A stretch of DNA of 7,298 nt from Dehalococcoidales bacterium (GTDB lineage: Bacteria; Chloroflexota; Dehalococcoidia; Dehalococcoidales; UBA3254), in NCBI GenBank assembly GCA_028718465.1, contig JAQULX010000032.1:6549-13846 (forward strand), given 5' to 3'. The position numbers were made by a program, and so were the translations under genes. The notes under the pieces were generated by a model. The model made no database searches and was not told where the DNA came from. It saw nothing but the letters and a program-made list of their open reading frames with translations. Shown here piece by piece: positions 1 through 7,048 of this stretch (its first letter is position 1; the number at the start of each line of letters is the position of its first letter).

Positions 1-1566
1 CAAAAATGTTTCAACTCTTGTCCTGGTGCGAGTTTGAAGCCGGCTGTCAATTTCAGTGGTAGCGACAAAGTCACTTAATTGTAATATTCGTTTTTCCAGC
101 AGGTTATAATCCCAGAACCCGTTCTGTGTTTTATTCTGAAAATCCAAAAGCCACTGCAAAATTTTTAAATTATGAGAATGATTCAATGCTTGAGACTGTT
201 TGCCTGATATGGCCGGTTCAATAAACACCGGTACCGAGTCGACAGATTTTCTCTTGATATCGATATGATTGAACCTGGACATTATTTCTTCTTCCTGGGA
301 CAGATCAATGGATTTTCTGGACCTGGGGAACTTTATTACCGAATGAAATTTGTCCTCTTTGAAAACGAGATAATTTATTTTTGATTCTATGCTCTGGCTG
401 CCGCTGATCCTGATAAAAGAAGAGACCGGTGATTCAAGCTGTATAAGTTTGGATTCAAACAAGGTGTTCTTCTCCCCTTTATAAGCATAAATTAAAAAGT
501 CGGGAGCAAATATCGAAGCCGCCAAACTTACTATGCTTTTAGGCATATGCGCAAGCACTGAAATTCCGATCGAGCCAGCCAGGTTAGAACTGGACTTGCG
601 AGACCGCAAAAAATGAAGGAAATAGCTGATACTGTCATTCCCAAATTTACCCGCGAACTTCGGGTTATTATAGGCAGTTGTCCAATAGAAATCAACCTGA
701 TTAAAGTCGGCGGTTTTTAACAGATCACGATATCCCTTTAAACTATATGTATAAGTACGATAATCAGGCCATTTATCCATCTGGTTATGCTGCCGGTATT
801 CTCCGGCTTTTTGGGATAGCCTGACGATAACGTTCGATAAATTACGAGGTAAAATACTGGTAAAGGGAAGTCCGCTATGGTCCTTATTTCCCAAGAAGAA
901 ATCCAAACTGTATCTATTTTCAATGCCTATATAAAGACACCCTCCGGGCTTGAGAATTCGCCTGATTTCTCGAATGAATTCCAGCTGAAGTTCTCTGGGG
1001 TTTCTCGAATAATCGCTTAACCCGACCCATTCCAGTACGCCATTGGATGAAACTATATCAAAATAGTTATCAGGAAACGGAAGAGTGAGCCAGTCCGATC
1101 TTACGAATTTAATATTTTTAATATTTTCCTGCTCTCGACGAATTCGCTGGAATTCAATCCTCTGTTTGACTGCTTCCAGCGACCACACTTCATCAAAGTA
1201 ACTGGAAAGGGTGAATACAATCGCTCCCCATCCGCTACCAATATCGAGACAGGTCTTCGTACTGGAGAAATCTACACAATGGAACAGCCAATCTGCCCTG
1301 GCTTTGCTCATGATATATTCATCAAACTGAGAATGTTTTAAGCTCAGATACCTTGCGGCGTCTTTCCAACCTTTCTCCCTGGCTATTTTAAGAAAATTCT
1401 CAGTTTCTTCAACGGGTATTTCATTCCAATAGTAATGGGCGTCTCCAATAAAATCATAAAACCCGTTATCAGCCAGGTATTCTTTGCCGCAACCCTCACA
1501 GGACAGTTTATTCGTATATTCCTTTAATTGAGTTTTACATTCAGGACAAACTAATATTTCAGACAT
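1..1566 (-). CDS. Zinc ribbon / SAM methyltransferase / APH-like kinase fusion protein, C-terminus beyond window
   Basis: An open frame of 522 codons runs from ATG at 1566 to the window edge with no stop, so the protein is incomplete at its C-terminus. Residues 1-30 carry a CxxC...CxxC zinc ribbon (C7, C10, C23, C26), as in Trm112-like N-termini of glycan-locus methyltransferases. Residues 100-220 are a class I SAM methyltransferase: motif I LDIGSGWG (107-114), an acidic E131 at the end of strand 2 expected to bind the ribose, FDIVSSNGVLEW (169-180), and LKPGG (205-209) before strand 5. From about 380 the sequence changes: KINYLVF followed by HSVIKFPR (409-416, candidate ATP-binding K412), then PVFIEPAISG and QWLLDFQ, which reads like the N-lobe of an aminoglycoside-phosphotransferase/choline-kinase fold. 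The catalytic lobe would lie off the edge. It follows the flippase by 44 nt, on the same strand. I infer a role in methylating, and perhaps phosphorylating, a glycan or its lipid carrier. The methyltransferase call is firm, the kinase call moderate, the substrate unknown. Confidence 0.88.
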   Translation of the reverse strand, partial: MSEILVCPECKTQLKEYTNKLSCEGCGKEYLADNGFYDFIGDAHYYWNEIPVEETENFLKIAREKGWKDAARYLSLKHSQFDEYIMSKARADWLFHCVDFSSTKTCLDIGSGWGAIVFTLSSYFDEVWSLEAVKQRIEFQRIRREQENIKNIKFVRSDWLTLPFPDNYFDIVSSNGVLEWVGLSDYSRNPRELQLEFIREIRRILKPGGCLYIGIENRYSLDFFLGNKDHSGLPFTSILPRNLSNVIVRLSQKAGEYRQHNQMDKWPDYRTYTYSLKGYRDLLKTADFNQVDFYWTTAYNNPKFAGKFGNDSISYFLHFLRSRKSSSNLAGSIGISVLAHMPKSIVSLAASIFAPDFLIYAYKGEKNTLFESKLIQLESPVSSFIRISGSQSIESKINYLVFKEDKFHSVIKFPRSRKSIDLSQEEEIMSRFNHIDIKRKSVDSVPVFIEPAISGKQSQALNHSHNLKILQWLLDFQNKTQNGFWDYNLLEKRILQLSDFVATTEIDSRLQTRTRTRVETFL

Positions 1567-1573
1567 CTTCATT

Positions 1574-1577
1574 CCTC
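1574..1577 (-). promoter_or_regulatory. Ribosome binding site deciding the methyltransferase start
   Basis: The minus strand reads GAGG here. Two in-frame ATG codons follow: one at 1572-1570, only 1 nt away, and one at 1566-1564, 7 nt away. The 7-nt spacing is normal, so the second ATG is chosen as the start. The first would add only Met-Lys. Confidence 0.6.
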
Positions 1578-1610
1578 AACTTATTATAACTGATCAAGGT
1601 CTATTAGTAA

Positions 1611-3161
1611 CTAATCAGGTCTCTTTGAAAATTTCCTCAGTATTTTACTGATTAGCGGGACATATTTGCCTATTTCATCGAGCATCATCATATCGTCTTT
1701 TCCAAAGCTTTTAGTTAGTATTAAAATCGCTAAATATATACCATAAAACAAGAAGAATAGTAAAGGTATTGCCCATAGTTGAATATCCATATTATGCTTG
1801 AGCAATAATGATATCCCTGTCAAGACAACTAACGCCGCCGCTGCGGATAAAAGAAGCCTTTTGTTAAGCGGACTGGCTTTGATATAACTATGCAGTTTGA
1901 TATGTCTTATTACGCAATGAACTATCATGGCAATAGTTGTACCAATAGATGCTCCAACGATTCCGAATGGGGGGATTAAAGCTACATCCAAAATAATATT
2001 TAATATTACGGTAGACAGGCTTGCCCACGCCAGAAACCTGGTCTTGCCAATTATCATCAGCGTTGTACCATTCGGCCCTAACAAATTCGCGAAAAAAACA
2101 CCTACTGCCAGTATTTGCAATGCCAGGTCTGCCGAAGCGTAGTTTGATCCCCAAATGGCAGTTAGTATGTGCCCCGGAAAACAAATTATGAATACTACCA
2201 TAGGAAAGCTGGTAAAACACATCCATCTGGTGATAGTGACGTAGTATTGTCCCAACTCTTTGATCATGTTTTGAGCATATAGCTCCGCGATTTTGGGCGC
2301 ATAGTTGAAGTTTAAAGCACTGAACGGGATCAAGATCAACTGGGAGACAGGGAAGGCAGCGTTATAAAGACCCACAATGCTTGCATCTTTAAAGTAGCCC
2401 AATAGAAAAGTATCAGAATAATTCAAAACCATTTGCAGCATCGATACAACCAGGAGAGACAGGGAAAACAGCAGCAATTCCTTGAATAATGGATCTATTT
2501 TAAATTTTAAACCAAATACTGAAGGAATAGTTTTCCAGGTATATATAATCAGCGTGATAGTGGTAATAATAACAGCAATTAAATAAGCATAGTAAACCCA
2601 GTCAAAATCGATTCTTAAAAATAAAACCAGAGAGAGAATAATACAAAACAACACATTAATCGATATGTCCTGAAAATAGACCTTTTCCCGGGTACTCCCA
2701 AAACCACGAAATATTGAGATTATGATATTCAAATTTGAGATCAATGGTATACAAAAAGCCATTATCTTCAGCGGGAGGACCAGCCCTGTGTCATGGAATA
2801 TCTTAAGAGCAATCACTTCAGATGAAAAGAATAAGATTAGACAGAATACCAAACTTGAAATTATAACGGTGTATATGGATATGGCCCCGGATAATATGGC
2901 TTTGTCCCTTTCTCCTTTTCCCCGATAATAGGCGACATATCGCGTGGTTCCTTCGATCAATCCGAGGCAGGAAAGCAGCACACCAATGTTTATGATGGCT
3001 AATGATAAAGAGTAGATACCATATTGAGCTTCTGCGCCATACCTTGCGATTATTGTCCTGCTGACAAAGCCGAACAGCATACTGACCATAGTACCTACGA
3101 GGTAGATCATGGTACCTTTGCCGATGCTTTTTAAAGAAGGAGACTCTACTTCAGCTTGCAT
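1611..3161 (-). CDS. Wzx-type oligosaccharide/polysaccharide flippase (MOP superfamily)
   Basis: A 516-residue integral membrane protein, the usual length for the polysaccharide-transporter (PST/Wzx) branch of the MOP superfamily. By hydropathy I count 14 membrane segments, near residues 19-39, 46-69, 94-118, 128-151, 166-183, 188-209, 229-247, 259-282, 312-337, 345-370, 376-396, 400-418, 437-455 and 463-484, with a positively charged cytoplasmic tail ending KILRKFSKRPD. The N-terminal pattern (IGKGTMIYLVGT, RTIIARYGAEAQYGIYSL) and the loop TRYVAYYRGKGERDK (73-87) are typical of this family in archaea, Chloroflexota and Firmicutes. It should flip an undecaprenyl- or dolichyl-linked glycan from the cytoplasmic to the outer leaflet. 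A TAA directly precedes the ATG in frame, so the start cannot lie upstream. Only a weak ribosome binding site is visible, and Met18, preceded by AAAGG, is a possible alternative start. It lies 222 nt after the epimerase gene and 44 nt before the methyltransferase fusion. Transported substrate cannot be read from sequence. Confidence 0.93.
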   Translation of the reverse strand: MQAEVESPSLKSIGKGTMIYLVGTMVSMLFGFVSRTIIARYGAEAQYGIYSLSLAIINIGVLLSCLGLIEGTTRYVAYYRGKGERDKAILSGAISIYTVIISSLVFCLILFFSSEVIALKIFHDTGLVLPLKIMAFCIPLISNLNIIISIFRGFGSTREKVYFQDISINVLFCIILSLVLFLRIDFDWVYYAYLIAVIITTITLIIYTWKTIPSVFGLKFKIDPLFKELLLFSLSLLVVSMLQMVLNYSDTFLLGYFKDASIVGLYNAAFPVSQLILIPFSALNFNYAPKIAELYAQNMIKELGQYYVTITRWMCFTSFPMVVFIICFPGHILTAIWGSNYASADLALQILAVGVFFANLLGPNGTTLMIIGKTRFLAWASLSTVILNIILDVALIPPFGIVGASIGTTIAMIVHCVIRHIKLHSYIKASPLNKRLLLSAAAALVVLTGISLLLKHNMDIQLWAIPLLFFLFYGIYLAILILTKSFGKDDMMMLDEIGKYVPLISKILRKFSKRPD

Positions 3162-3178
3162 TTATTTCATTTCTATTA

Positions 3179-3191
3179 ATCAATAATTGAT
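3179..3191. repeat. Perfect inverted repeat ATCAAT-A-ATTGAT
   Basis: Two perfect 6-nt arms flank one central base. It ends 18 nt upstream of the flippase ATG, where an operator or mRNA structure could act on translation. No regulator is identifiable, and such AT-rich palindromes also arise by chance. Confidence 0.35.
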
Positions 3192-3255
3192 GCAATTTGA
3201 TAAGGAATGCCTCCAGTATTTACTTTAATTATTATCCGGGAAAAGTTGTTATGCG

Positions 3256-3267
3256 GAAATTAATTTC
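3256..3267. repeat. 12-nt perfect palindrome GAAATTAATTTC
   Basis: A perfect dyad with no spacer, about 95 nt upstream of the flippase start. Its form suits an operator for a dimeric regulator. The role is inferred from symmetry and position only. Confidence 0.3.
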
Positions 3268-3323
3268 ATAAATAATTTTATCTGCGGGGCAAATTCCCGA
3301 ATTGGCAGCATAACACGTATAAG

Positions 3324-3342
3324 ATATATCTAACAGATATAT
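3324..3342. repeat. AT-rich hairpin, 8-bp stem with 3-nt loop
   Basis: The arms ATATATCT and AGATATAT pair perfectly around a 3-nt loop. The hairpin lies about 40 nt beyond the epimerase stop in the direction of transcription. The stem is weak (A-T pairs except one) and no T-run follows, so it is not a standard intrinsic terminator. It may be a processing site or an operator. Confidence 0.4.
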
Positions 3343-3383
3343 ATGGCTGATATCACACGTTTTCCGGATTGAATGAAACACAT

Positions 3384-4382
3384 TTAAAATTCAGCGCTTT
3401 TCTTAATATTGTCCCAATTTGAAGTAAACCATTTGTAAATTTCTTCAACGCCGTCTTCGAATTTCTTTTTGGGCTGATAACCCAGGATGCTTTTGGCTTT
3501 GTCGATTGATGAAAGCAGTCTGGTCTTGACGTCCCAATCTCTCCGGGCCACATATTTGATTCCGGCTTTATTGCCGGTTATTTGATTAACCAGGTTTGCC
3601 ATATCCGCTACTCTATGTTCCATGCCTGAACCAAGGTTAAAAGCTTCTCCGATGGCCTTTTCTTCTATACCCATTGCCAGGAGTCCGCTAACTATATCAT
3701 CAACATATGTCCAGTCTCTGGTTTCCGTTCCATCTCCGGTTATCGGCAAAGCCATTCCATTCATCGCCCAGAATGTAAAATTAGGAATGACATTTCGATA
3801 TTTGCCGGGTACTTCTCCCGGTCCAAATACATTAAAGAACCTGGCATTGACTATCGGAACATCATACAAATTGTGAAAATAATTTGTATATAGTTCACCG
3901 ATAAGTTTGGTTACCTGGTAAGGCGTATGTAAACTAATAGAGATATCAGGTTCGGTAAACGGGATTTTAGATTCCAGACCATAGACTCCGCAGCCAGATG
4001 ACGAATAGACAAGTCTTTTCACACCCGTAATATGGGAATATTCAAGCACTTTTAAGGTGCCCATTCCATTGACCATTAAATCTGTTTCAGGATTATCAAC
4101 CGAATTCTGGTTAGCAAAGTGGGCAGCAAGATGGAAAACATAATCAGGTTTGGCTTTGAAAGCTCTCTTAAGCATTTCATCATCCAGGATACTCCCTTTG
4201 ATAAATACTACCTGGCTGGATTGCGGAATATTCCATTCGTAAGATGAAGATAGATCATCAAGAATGATTACTCTGGCCTCAGCTTTAGCAAGAGCTTTAC
4301 ATAAATTAGAGCCTATGCATCCGGCCCCACCGGTGACCAATACTGTTTGGTTCTGGTATTTATTCAATATATTATCTACCAT
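3384..4382 (-). CDS. NAD-dependent sugar-nucleotide epimerase (extended SDR, GalE-like)
   Basis: A 332-residue extended short-chain dehydrogenase/reductase, full length for UDP-sugar 4-epimerases. The NAD-binding Rossmann motif is TGGAGCIG (17-24, GxxGxxG at G18/G21/G24), with D42-D43 at the end of strand 2 for the adenosine ribose. The catalytic set is the serine cluster S127-S129 and Y155xxxK159 (YQVTK). RFFNVFGPG (181-189) and GDGTETRDWTYVDDI (216-230) are the substrate-side motifs of this family. The lack of the T-D-E triad of dTDP-glucose 4,6-dehydratases favours an epimerase. The loop YSSSGCGVYG (126-135) seems one residue longer than the common form near the catalytic serine. The ATG lies inside the end of the glycosyltransferase gene (11-nt overlap), which points to coupled translation; a GGAGG sits 18 nt upstream, too far for ideal spacing. 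It probably supplies UDP-galactose, UDP-GalNAc or a related sugar. The epimerase fold is firm; the substrate is not determined. Confidence 0.92.
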   Translation of the reverse strand: MVDNILNKYQNQTVLVTGGAGCIGSNLCKALAKAEARVIILDDLSSSYEWNIPQSSQVVFIKGSILDDEMLKRAFKAKPDYVFHLAAHFANQNSVDNPETDLMVNGMGTLKVLEYSHITGVKRLVYSSSGCGVYGLESKIPFTEPDISISLHTPYQVTKLIGELYTNYFHNLYDVPIVNARFFNVFGPGEVPGKYRNVIPNFTFWAMNGMALPITGDGTETRDWTYVDDIVSGLLAMGIEEKAIGEAFNLGSGMEHRVADMANLVNQITGNKAGIKYVARRDWDVKTRLLSSIDKAKSILGYQPKKKFEDGVEEIYKWFTSNWDNIKKSAEF

Positions 4383-5577
4383 TTCTTCTTTCTTTTATAA
4401 CCTCCTGAAGGATTTTCTCAAATTTATTGGTAATGATTTCCCAGCTATTTTGCTCGGCAAAAGATCTGGCTCGTTTTCCCATCTCTTCGCGAGAACGTTT
4501 GTCTGCCAGTTCCAGGGCTTTAGTGATCGTGTCTTCCGGTCTATCAATGTAGACCACACCATTTTCGTTCCCGAACCTTCTCTTAACCCCGGGTAAATCT
4601 GTTGTTATAATGGGCTTCCTCATAGCAGCATATTCATATAATTTTATTGGAACAATATCCTGCATAATTTTTTCAGTTTTATAAGCCGGTAATATGCAGA
4701 TATCAGCGGCTGCTAAATAAGGCGGGACCTCGGTATAATGCTTTTTACCGGTTAGAATCAGTTGATTGGCCAGTTTTAAGTCTTGCCTGATTCTTAACAG
4801 ATCAGCATAAGCATCACCTTCGCCCAATATTATTACTTTGATCTTCTCATTATTTATTCGAGCAAGCTCTCCGGCGACTTCTTTTAATCCGGAAAAGTGG
4901 TACAGCCATCCGATAAACAAAAGCACTATGTCGTCTTTCTTAATGCCGTATAAGCTGCGGATATCATCGCCATTGGTCGAAGGATCGAAGCGTTTAATAT
5001 CTACTCCGGTACTTAATAACACGATTTTATCATTAGACGCCCCTATCTTAATTGCGTAATCTTTTAAATTCTCATTAACCACAATCAGTTTATCAGCCAG
5101 TCTGACAGTTCTTTTTTCGATCATCCATCCTGTGAATTGAAGGATTTTGGAATTGACAAGTCTGTGGTGTATATCTACCCAAAAATTTACGAAAGGAAGC
5201 TTGTTCTTGCGGGCTGCCCTGCCGGCCAGATAACTGTAAATGCCGCCTAAGCCAATGATCACATCCGGAGAAAATTCCTTGATTTGCCTGTTTATTTCGC
5301 GCATTTGCGACACGGCCAGAGAGAAATAAACCAGGAAAGGTAATCTTATTATACCGGGCCTGACTACGGTGATATGAGCATCTTTCTGTATCTTGGAGAT
5401 GTTAGTGAATACCTGTCTCTTTGAAATCAGCCCTTTATTAGGTTCATCGCGCCAGGCGATATTAAAATCAATAACTCTAAAATCATGTCCTTTTAGAGTT
5501 AATAATTCCGCAATATGATGCTGGTCAATTGGATACCGTTGAATCCAGTCAGTTTCCTGTATATATAGAATTTTCAT
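4372..5577 (-). CDS. Glycosyltransferase, GT-B fold, GT4-like
   Basis: A 401-residue cytoplasmic or membrane-associated transferase of the GT4 type. The N-terminal acceptor-binding domain covers roughly residues 1-185, with DVIIGLGGIYSYLAGRAA (105-122) and NFWVDIHHRL (131-140). A hydrophobic stretch at 77-90 could touch the membrane. The donor-binding domain starts at LLSTGVDIKRFDP (187-199), followed by LLFIGWLYHFSGLKE (219-233), VIILGEGD (248-255) and the hallmark PIKLYEYAAMRKPIITTDLPG region (310-330), in which E315 is in the position of the conserved glutamate contacting the nucleotide sugar. A TAA occurs in frame 9 nt upstream, so this ATG is the first possible. The ribosome binding site is poor (only AT-rich sequence precedes the ATG). 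It follows wecB after 173 nt and overlaps the epimerase downstream. Members of this family are mostly retaining enzymes. The sugar donor could be a product of the neighbouring epimerases, but that is inference. Confidence 0.92.
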   Translation of the reverse strand: MKILYIQETDWIQRYPIDQHHIAELLTLKGHDFRVIDFNIAWRDEPNKGLISKRQVFTNISKIQKDAHITVVRPGIIRLPFLVYFSLAVSQMREINRQIKEFSPDVIIGLGGIYSYLAGRAARKNKLPFVNFWVDIHHRLVNSKILQFTGWMIEKRTVRLADKLIVVNENLKDYAIKIGASNDKIVLLSTGVDIKRFDPSTNGDDIRSLYGIKKDDIVLLFIGWLYHFSGLKEVAGELARINNEKIKVIILGEGDAYADLLRIRQDLKLANQLILTGKKHYTEVPPYLAAADICILPAYKTEKIMQDIVPIKLYEYAAMRKPIITTDLPGVKRRFGNENGVVYIDRPEDTITKALELADKRSREEMGKRARSFAEQNSWEIITNKFEKILQEVIKERRNGR

Positions 5578-5644
5578 TTTGATTTATTATCCGCATAACA
5601 TTGTTCTTTTTATTCACCTTACGCCTCTGGTAAATCCAGGGCGG

Positions 5645-5680
5645 GGTCACCCACGGCCTGCGCAAGTGGACAAGGTGACC
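5645..5680. repeat. Inverted repeat: 7-bp outer stem, short inner stem
   Basis: The arms GGTCACC (5645-5651) and GGTGACC (5674-5680) pair perfectly. Inside them CAC (5652-5654) can pair with GTG (5666-5668), giving a hairpin with a one-sided bulge. The sequence is GC-rich, unlike its surroundings, and consistent with a REP/MITE-like repeat unit or an RNA structure in the operon transcript. Confidence 0.5.
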
Positions 5681-5691
5681 GGGGCCTTCTC

Positions 5692-5710
5692 GGCCGGGGT
5701 TCAGCCGGCC
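5692..5710. repeat. GC hairpin, 6-bp stem GGCCGG/CCGGCC
   Basis: A perfect all-G/C 6-bp stem closes a 7-nt loop. It lies directly beside the 5645-5680 inverted repeat, so the two form one structured block of about 66 nt. Confidence 0.5.
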
Positions 5711-5750
5711 CGGGCTCATGGTCCTTTGAGATTGGAAATAATTTATACTT

Positions 5751-6830
5751 TCAATTCAGGGTTTCTCGAATTATTCTAACTATCATTTTTCCTGCTGATC
5801 CATCACCGAAAGGATTTGACCAGCTATTCTTTTTCTGGAGCATTGTCTCTGCACACTTCAGAATACTGTCCGGCATTGTCCCGGCCAGTATATTAGCTCC
5901 AACCTCCAGTGTTTCCGGCCGCTCCGTATTATCTCTGATAGTAACACACGGTGTCCCTAAAATGCAGGCTTCTTCCTGAACACCCCCGGAATCTGTCAAA
6001 ATCAACCTGGCATTCTTTTCCAACTGAAGAAAACCGAAGAAATCCAGGGGCTCAACTACGGCAACTCTTTGAGGTTTTAAATTAAATTTATCCATTATAT
6101 TCCGGGAACGGGGATGAACCGGGTAGATAACAGGAAACTGGAAAGCAGAGTATAAACTGTCCAGGGCCTCTAATATCCGGGCAAACCGGAGATGATCATC
6201 GACATTTTCCTGGCGGTGCAGAGTTACCAGAAAATAACTTTCAGGGGTTAAATTCAATGCTTTAAGACTGTCCCCGGCGGAATCGGCTATTTCCAGGTTT
6301 TGATAAACGGCATCAACAATCGTGTTTCCGGTAATCGATATTCTATCTTTGGGGATACCTTCACTTATCAGATTGTCCATACCCTGTTTTGTGGGGGCAA
6401 AAAGGTAGTCCGAACAGTGGTCCGTAAGGACCCTGTTAATTTCCTCGGGCATCCGTCTATCGTAACTGCGAAGGCCGGCTTCAACGTGGCCGACCCGGAT
6501 ATGAAGTTTGACGGCAGCGATAGCCGAGGCAAAGACGGTATTAGTATCTCCCTGTACCAGAATAATATCCGGCTTTTCCTCAGAAAGGATCTTTTCTACT
6601 CCAACTAATATTTTAGCCGTCTGTTCGGCATGCGAGCCGGAACCAACTTCCAGGTTGTACTTTGCAGTCGCGATTTTCAGTTGTTCAAAAAAAACGCGGT
6701 CCATGTAATAAGAGTAGTGCTGGCCGGTATGGATAATAAAATAATCATCTTTACACTTCTCCAACTCTCTTATTACCGGTGATAGTTTAATTATTTCCGG
6801 GCGTGTTCCTACAATTATGGCTATTTTCAT
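5751..6830 (-). CDS. wecB: UDP-N-acetylglucosamine 2-epimerase (non-hydrolysing)
   Basis: This cytoplasmic enzyme interconverts UDP-GlcNAc and UDP-ManNAc, feeding ManNAc or ManNAcA into surface glycans. The 359 residues match the family length, and all signature motifs are present: GTRPEIIKLSPVI (8-20), HTGQH (35-39), QGDTNTVFASA (93-103), HVEAGLRS (115-122), PEEINR (128-133), GNTIVDA (168-174), LVTLHRQENV (201-210), PVHPR (237-241), TDSGGVQEEA (279-288) and RDNTERPET (299-307). D95, E117, E130 and H205 stand where the E. coli enzyme has its catalytic D95, E117, E131 and H213. A TAG lies directly before the ATG in frame, which fixes the start; the adjacent ribosome binding site is weak. It is the first gene of the visible group, 173 nt before the glycosyltransferase. 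No UDP-ManNAc dehydrogenase (wecC) is in the window. The sequence style recalls archaeal/Chloroflexota homologues, from memory only. Confidence 0.96.
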   Translation of the reverse strand: MKIAIIVGTRPEIIKLSPVIRELEKCKDDYFIIHTGQHYSYYMDRVFFEQLKIATAKYNLEVGSGSHAEQTAKILVGVEKILSEEKPDIILVQGDTNTVFASAIAAVKLHIRVGHVEAGLRSYDRRMPEEINRVLTDHCSDYLFAPTKQGMDNLISEGIPKDRISITGNTIVDAVYQNLEIADSAGDSLKALNLTPESYFLVTLHRQENVDDHLRFARILEALDSLYSAFQFPVIYPVHPRSRNIMDKFNLKPQRVAVVEPLDFFGFLQLEKNARLILTDSGGVQEEACILGTPCVTIRDNTERPETLEVGANILAGTMPDSILKCAETMLQKKNSWSNPFGDGSAGKMIVRIIRETLN

Positions 6831-6875
6831 CTACTTAGTTCTTTATAGTTTAAAAAATGTAATCTTTGAATAAAA

Positions 6876-6882
6876 GCTCCTC
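6876..6882 (-). promoter_or_regulatory. Orphan Shine-Dalgarno-like GAGGAGC
   Basis: The minus strand reads GAGGAGC here, 45 nt upstream of the wecB ATG, and no ATG, GTG or TTG follows at a usable distance. It sits directly after the hairpin at 6884-6912. It could mark a leader structure affecting wecB translation, or be chance. Confidence 0.25.
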
Positions 6883-6883
6883 A

Positions 6884-6912
6884 GTAATCCCTGTTTTACC
6901 TTGCCGGATTAC
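6884..6912. repeat. 7-bp inverted repeat in the wecB leader
   Basis: GTAATCC (6884-6890) and GGATTAC (6906-6912) pair perfectly around a 15-nt loop. In the wecB transcript it would form a hairpin about 55 nt before the start codon, next to the orphan GAGGAGC. No T-run follows, so a terminator/attenuator is not supported; an operator or leader structure is possible. Confidence 0.45.
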
Positions 6913-7018
6913 CATGATTTCGATAAACGAATCTATTTTTACTGTTCCTGAAACCGCTATTGATGTTAATTTATAGTCCTATCGTTAAACATTTAGTCTT
7001 GAAAGCTATATTTAAGTT

Positions 7019-7048
7019 AGTATACACCCTGTCTTATTGAATAGTAAA
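7019..7048 (-). promoter_or_regulatory. Possible sigma-70-type promoter for wecB
   Basis: On the minus strand TTTACT (7048-7043) and TATACT (7024-7019) are separated by 18 nt, matching 4 of 6 and 5 of 6 of the bacterial consensus. It would give a leader of about 180 nt before wecB. Chance matches are common in AT-rich DNA, and if the host is an archaeon this reading does not apply. Confidence 0.25.

Larger units (their letters stand above)
3162..3383. other. AT-rich intergenic spacer with palindromes
   Basis: This 222-nt gap between the epimerase stop and the flippase start holds no convincing gene. It contains three inverted repeats (3179-3191, 3256-3267, 3324-3342) and two inverted copies of TGTTATGC. 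It may separate two transcription units, but I see no stem followed by a T-run that would make a clear terminator. Weak promoter-like hexamers for the flippase exist (for example GATAAT on the minus strand near 3233-3238), without a good partner at -35. Confidence 0.6.
5578..5750. other. Intergenic spacer containing a GC-rich structured island
   Basis: The spacer between wecB and the glycosyltransferase is AT-rich at both ends, but its centre (5641-5720) has 59 G/C of 80 bases. That centre folds into two hairpins, listed separately, and repeats CCGGGG at 5679-5684 and 5694-5699. No T-run follows on the minus strand, so a standard intrinsic terminator is not supported. A dispersed palindromic repeat inserted between two operon genes is the simplest reading. 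Confidence 0.55.

Noticed and set aside
738..923. A 61-codon minus-strand frame with ATG.
   Set aside because: It is an alternative reading of the methyltransferase gene, whose own frame is open across the whole region and carries the conserved motifs.
3324..3342. Intrinsic terminator after the epimerase gene.
   Set aside because: The stem is almost all A-T pairs and is not followed by a T-run on the minus strand.
5579..5779. Open frames across the GC-rich island on both strands (plus 66 codons; minus starting with ATG at 5719).
   Set aside because: They exist because GC-rich palindromic DNA has few stops. Gly/Pro/Arg-rich translations, no family resemblance and no suitable start context.
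6830..6872. Leader peptide starting at an ATT after GAGGAGC and ending on a TGA that overlaps the wecB ATG.
   Set aside because: ATT starts are very rare and the 14-codon peptide has no attenuator-like run of one amino acid.
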